Of a stretch of DNA of 34,833 bases, positions 33,386-34,833 are shown in pieces. Origin of the DNA: Candidatus Cloacimonadota bacterium. Its GTDB lineage: Bacteria; Cloacimonadota; Cloacimonadia; Cloacimonadales; TCS61. The notes under the pieces are model-generated. The model was given only the letters and a program-made list of their open reading frames with translations, did not search any database and was not told the origin of the DNA. Numbering within the stretch: position 1 is the stretch's first letter; every line of letters starts with the position of its first letter. The stretch is from positions 1-34,833 of the forward strand of contig JAIORE010000043.1 in assembly GCA_021108315.1 (NCBI GenBank). Direction: 5' to 3'. A program made the translations under genes and the position numbers.

Positions 33386-34265
33386 AATTCTCCTAAAAAA
33401 AGACATAAAAGAAAAAAGAGAATTAGTAAATATTGAAATTGATCGTTTTTTACCAAGAAAAGACGAGTATCCTAAGCTTATTCACAAAGCTATCCGACAT
33501 ACATTATTTGCCGGTGGGAAAAGATTACGACCATATTTGTTAATTAATACTTACCTTCTTTTCGATAATAAATTGAAGGATGTCCTCATTATTGCAGCAG
33601 CTATTGAAATGTTGCATACCTATACTTTAATTCATGATGATCTACCGGAAATTGATAACGATGAATATCGGAGAGGACGCAAAACTTGCCATGTAGTTTA
33701 TGGCTCAAGTATTGCCCTTCTTGCCGGTGATGCCTTATTAGTTTATGCTTTTGAATTAATGGCTGAATCCGAATTAGACGAATCATTAAAGAAAAAATTA
33801 ATAAAAGAACTTGCTCAGGAAGCTGGATATACAGGGCTTATTGCCGGTCAAATGATTGATATTGAAAGTGAATCCAAAAAGGTTTCGGCAAAGACATTAG
33901 AATATATTCATAAAAATAAAACAGGTAGATTAATCAAATTACCAATTCGCTTTGCTTGTTATCTTGCCGATGTTCCGGGAAAAAAACGAGAAAATCTTGA
34001 ACTTTTTGGTGAAAAACTTGGATTAGCTTTTCAAATTGTGGATGATATTTTAGATATTGAAGGCAATGAACAGACTTTAGGAAAAAGTATTGGTAAAGAT
34101 AACAAAGTTCACAAAGCAACTTTTCCATCCGTTTATGGTTTGGAAAAATCAAAAGCCATGGCTGAGAAACTTATCAAAGAAGCAAAATCTTTACTCGAAC
34201 CATATAAAGAAAAAGCCTATCTTCTTAATATGCTTGCAGATTTTATTTTAACCAGAAAATATTAG
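33372..34265 (+). CDS. ispA: Polyprenyl (farnesyl/geranyl) diphosphate synthase
   Basis: A 297-residue trans-prenyltransferase that condenses isopentenyl diphosphate with allylic diphosphates for quinone and undecaprenyl precursors. GGKRLRP near residue 50, the first Asp-rich motif HDDLPEIDND near 93 with RRGRKTCH after it, GLIAGQMIDI near 155 and the second motif FQIVDDILDIEG near 218 are all present. The first motif has the DDxxxxD form of bacterial farnesyl diphosphate synthases. It overlaps xseB and has GGGGAA before the ATG. Confidence 0.93.
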   Translation: MQKNKILLKKDIKEKRELVNIEIDRFLPRKDEYPKLIHKAIRHTLFAGGKRLRPYLLINTYLLFDNKLKDVLIIAAAIEMLHTYTLIHDDLPEIDNDEYRRGRKTCHVVYGSSIALLAGDALLVYAFELMAESELDESLKKKLIKELAQEAGYTGLIAGQMIDIESESKKVSAKTLEYIHKNKTGRLIKLPIRFACYLADVPGKKRENLELFGEKLGLAFQIVDDILDIEGNEQTLGKSIGKDNKVHKATFPSVYGLEKSKAMAEKLIKEAKSLLEPYKEKAYLLNMLADFILTRKY

Positions 34266-34297
34266 TTATAATTATTTCTTTTTCAAATTAATATCCA

Positions 34298-34735
34298 ATG
34301 ATAAAAGTAGAAATCCAAAAACTTAACAAATCAACAAAACTTCCTCGAAGAATGACTTCACATGCAGCCGGATACGATATTTTTTCAGCGAATGAAAGTG
34401 ATATAATTATCAATCCTGGAAAACTCAGTTTAATTCCTTCCGGCTTTGCAATGAGTTTACCAGATGGTTTTGAAGCTCAGATTAGACCAAGAAGTGGTTT
34501 AGCTCTTAAACATCAGATTGGTGTTTTGAACTCACCCGGGACAATAGATTCCGATTATCGAGGAGAAATTAAAGTAATCCTTTTTAATTTCGGTGAAAGC
34601 GATTTTGTGGTGAAACCTTTTTCAAGAATTGCTCAAATGGTAATTGCCAAGCATGAAATAATGGAAATTCAGGAAACAGATATTTTACCAGAATCACAGC
34701 GTTCTGAAAATGGTTTTGGTTCTACGAAGAGTTGA
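34298..34735 (+). CDS. dut: Deoxyuridine 5'-triphosphate nucleotidohydrolase
   Basis: A 145-residue trimeric dUTPase that hydrolyses dUTP to dUMP and so keeps uracil out of DNA. All five motifs are visible: HAAGYDIFSA, RPRSGLALK, GTIDSDYRGEI with the catalytic Asp, RIAQMVI and the C-terminal arm RSENGFGSTKS. The length is standard. No clear Shine-Dalgarno precedes the ATG, 32 nt after ispA, so it may depend on read-through from the upstream genes. Confidence 0.95.
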   Translation: MIKVEIQKLNKSTKLPRRMTSHAAGYDIFSANESDIIINPGKLSLIPSGFAMSLPDGFEAQIRPRSGLALKHQIGVLNSPGTIDSDYRGEIKVILFNFGESDFVVKPFSRIAQMVIAKHEIMEIQETDILPESQRSENGFGSTKS

Positions 34736-34769
34736 TCGTTGGTGGTTGATTATCAAGTTGATATAAGAA

Positions 34770-34788
34770 AAACACAATGGGTGTGTTT
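34770..34788 (+). terminator. Possible terminator after dut
   Basis: AAACACA (34770-34776) and TGTGTTT (34782-34788) form a 7-bp stem with a 5-nt loop. The only U-tract is the TTT within the stem, so this is a weak candidate. The remaining bases to the end of the window contain a TATAAT at 34793-34798 and no gene. Confidence 0.25.
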
Positions 34789-34833
34789 GTAGTATAATGT
34801 AAAATATATTGACTATATCTGCTGTAATAATAG

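Noticed and set aside
34758..34798. TTGATA and TATAAT after dut as a promoter for a gene beyond the window.
   Set aside because: The spacing is about 29 nt, too long for a sigma-70 promoter, and the downstream gene is not visible.

Overview
The window looks like a chromosomal segment of an AT-rich (by eye about one third G+C), Gram-negative, probably anaerobic bacterium. Two predicted lipoproteins with lipobox cysteines, a membrane-anchored periplasmic sensor and an envelope M23 peptidase point to a diderm cell. A molybdenum hydroxylase beside FdrA/YlbE/YlbF-type genes points to anaerobic nitrogen-compound catabolism. The gene content and base composition would suit a Cloacimonadota-like member of the FCB group, but this is an impression and not a placement.

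Layout. The first ~27 bases match the conserved 3' tail of 23S rRNA. A hairpin-rich spacer with no recognisable 5S gene and a terminator-like hairpin follow. On the plus strand come a metallophosphoesterase-like lipoprotein and thiamine pyrophosphokinase. On the minus strand is a TPR/GGDEF membrane sensor whose GGDEF signature is degenerate. A 468-bp gap then holds a plus-strand terminator and a decayed nucleotidyltransferase fragment.

The main feature is a minus-strand cluster at 4982-14479. In transcription order it reads YlbF (DUF2877), FdrA, YlbE (DUF1116), cyclase-family hydrolase, FAD subunit, HicB, HicA, 2Fe-2S subunit and molybdopterin subunit of a xanthine-dehydrogenase-type hydroxylase. 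The YlbF/FdrA/YlbE set corresponds to the E. coli genes linked to oxamate carbamoyltransferase (AllH/F/G). A reasonable inference is that the hydroxylase oxidises an N-heterocycle, the cyclase-family enzyme opens it, and the FdrA complex releases carbamoyl phosphate for ATP synthesis. The substrate is unknown and no carbamate kinase is in the window. A toxin-antitoxin pair and several palindromic repeats are inserted between these genes.

Next on the minus strand are an unknown membrane protein with malQ, a DnaQ-DinG exonuclease-helicase, and a 1422-residue sigma-54 activator that carries its own N-terminal NTPase and TPR array, with paired palindromes upstream. Then come wecB (+), a HAD phosphatase (-), a phosphonate-type ABC transporter (-) whose ATPase gene phnC is broken by a small deletion, and an M3 metallopeptidase (-). 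The window closes with a plus-strand run: M23 peptidase, xseB, ispA and dut.

Intergenic regions are rich in short palindromic and simple-sequence repeats, many directly after stop codons.
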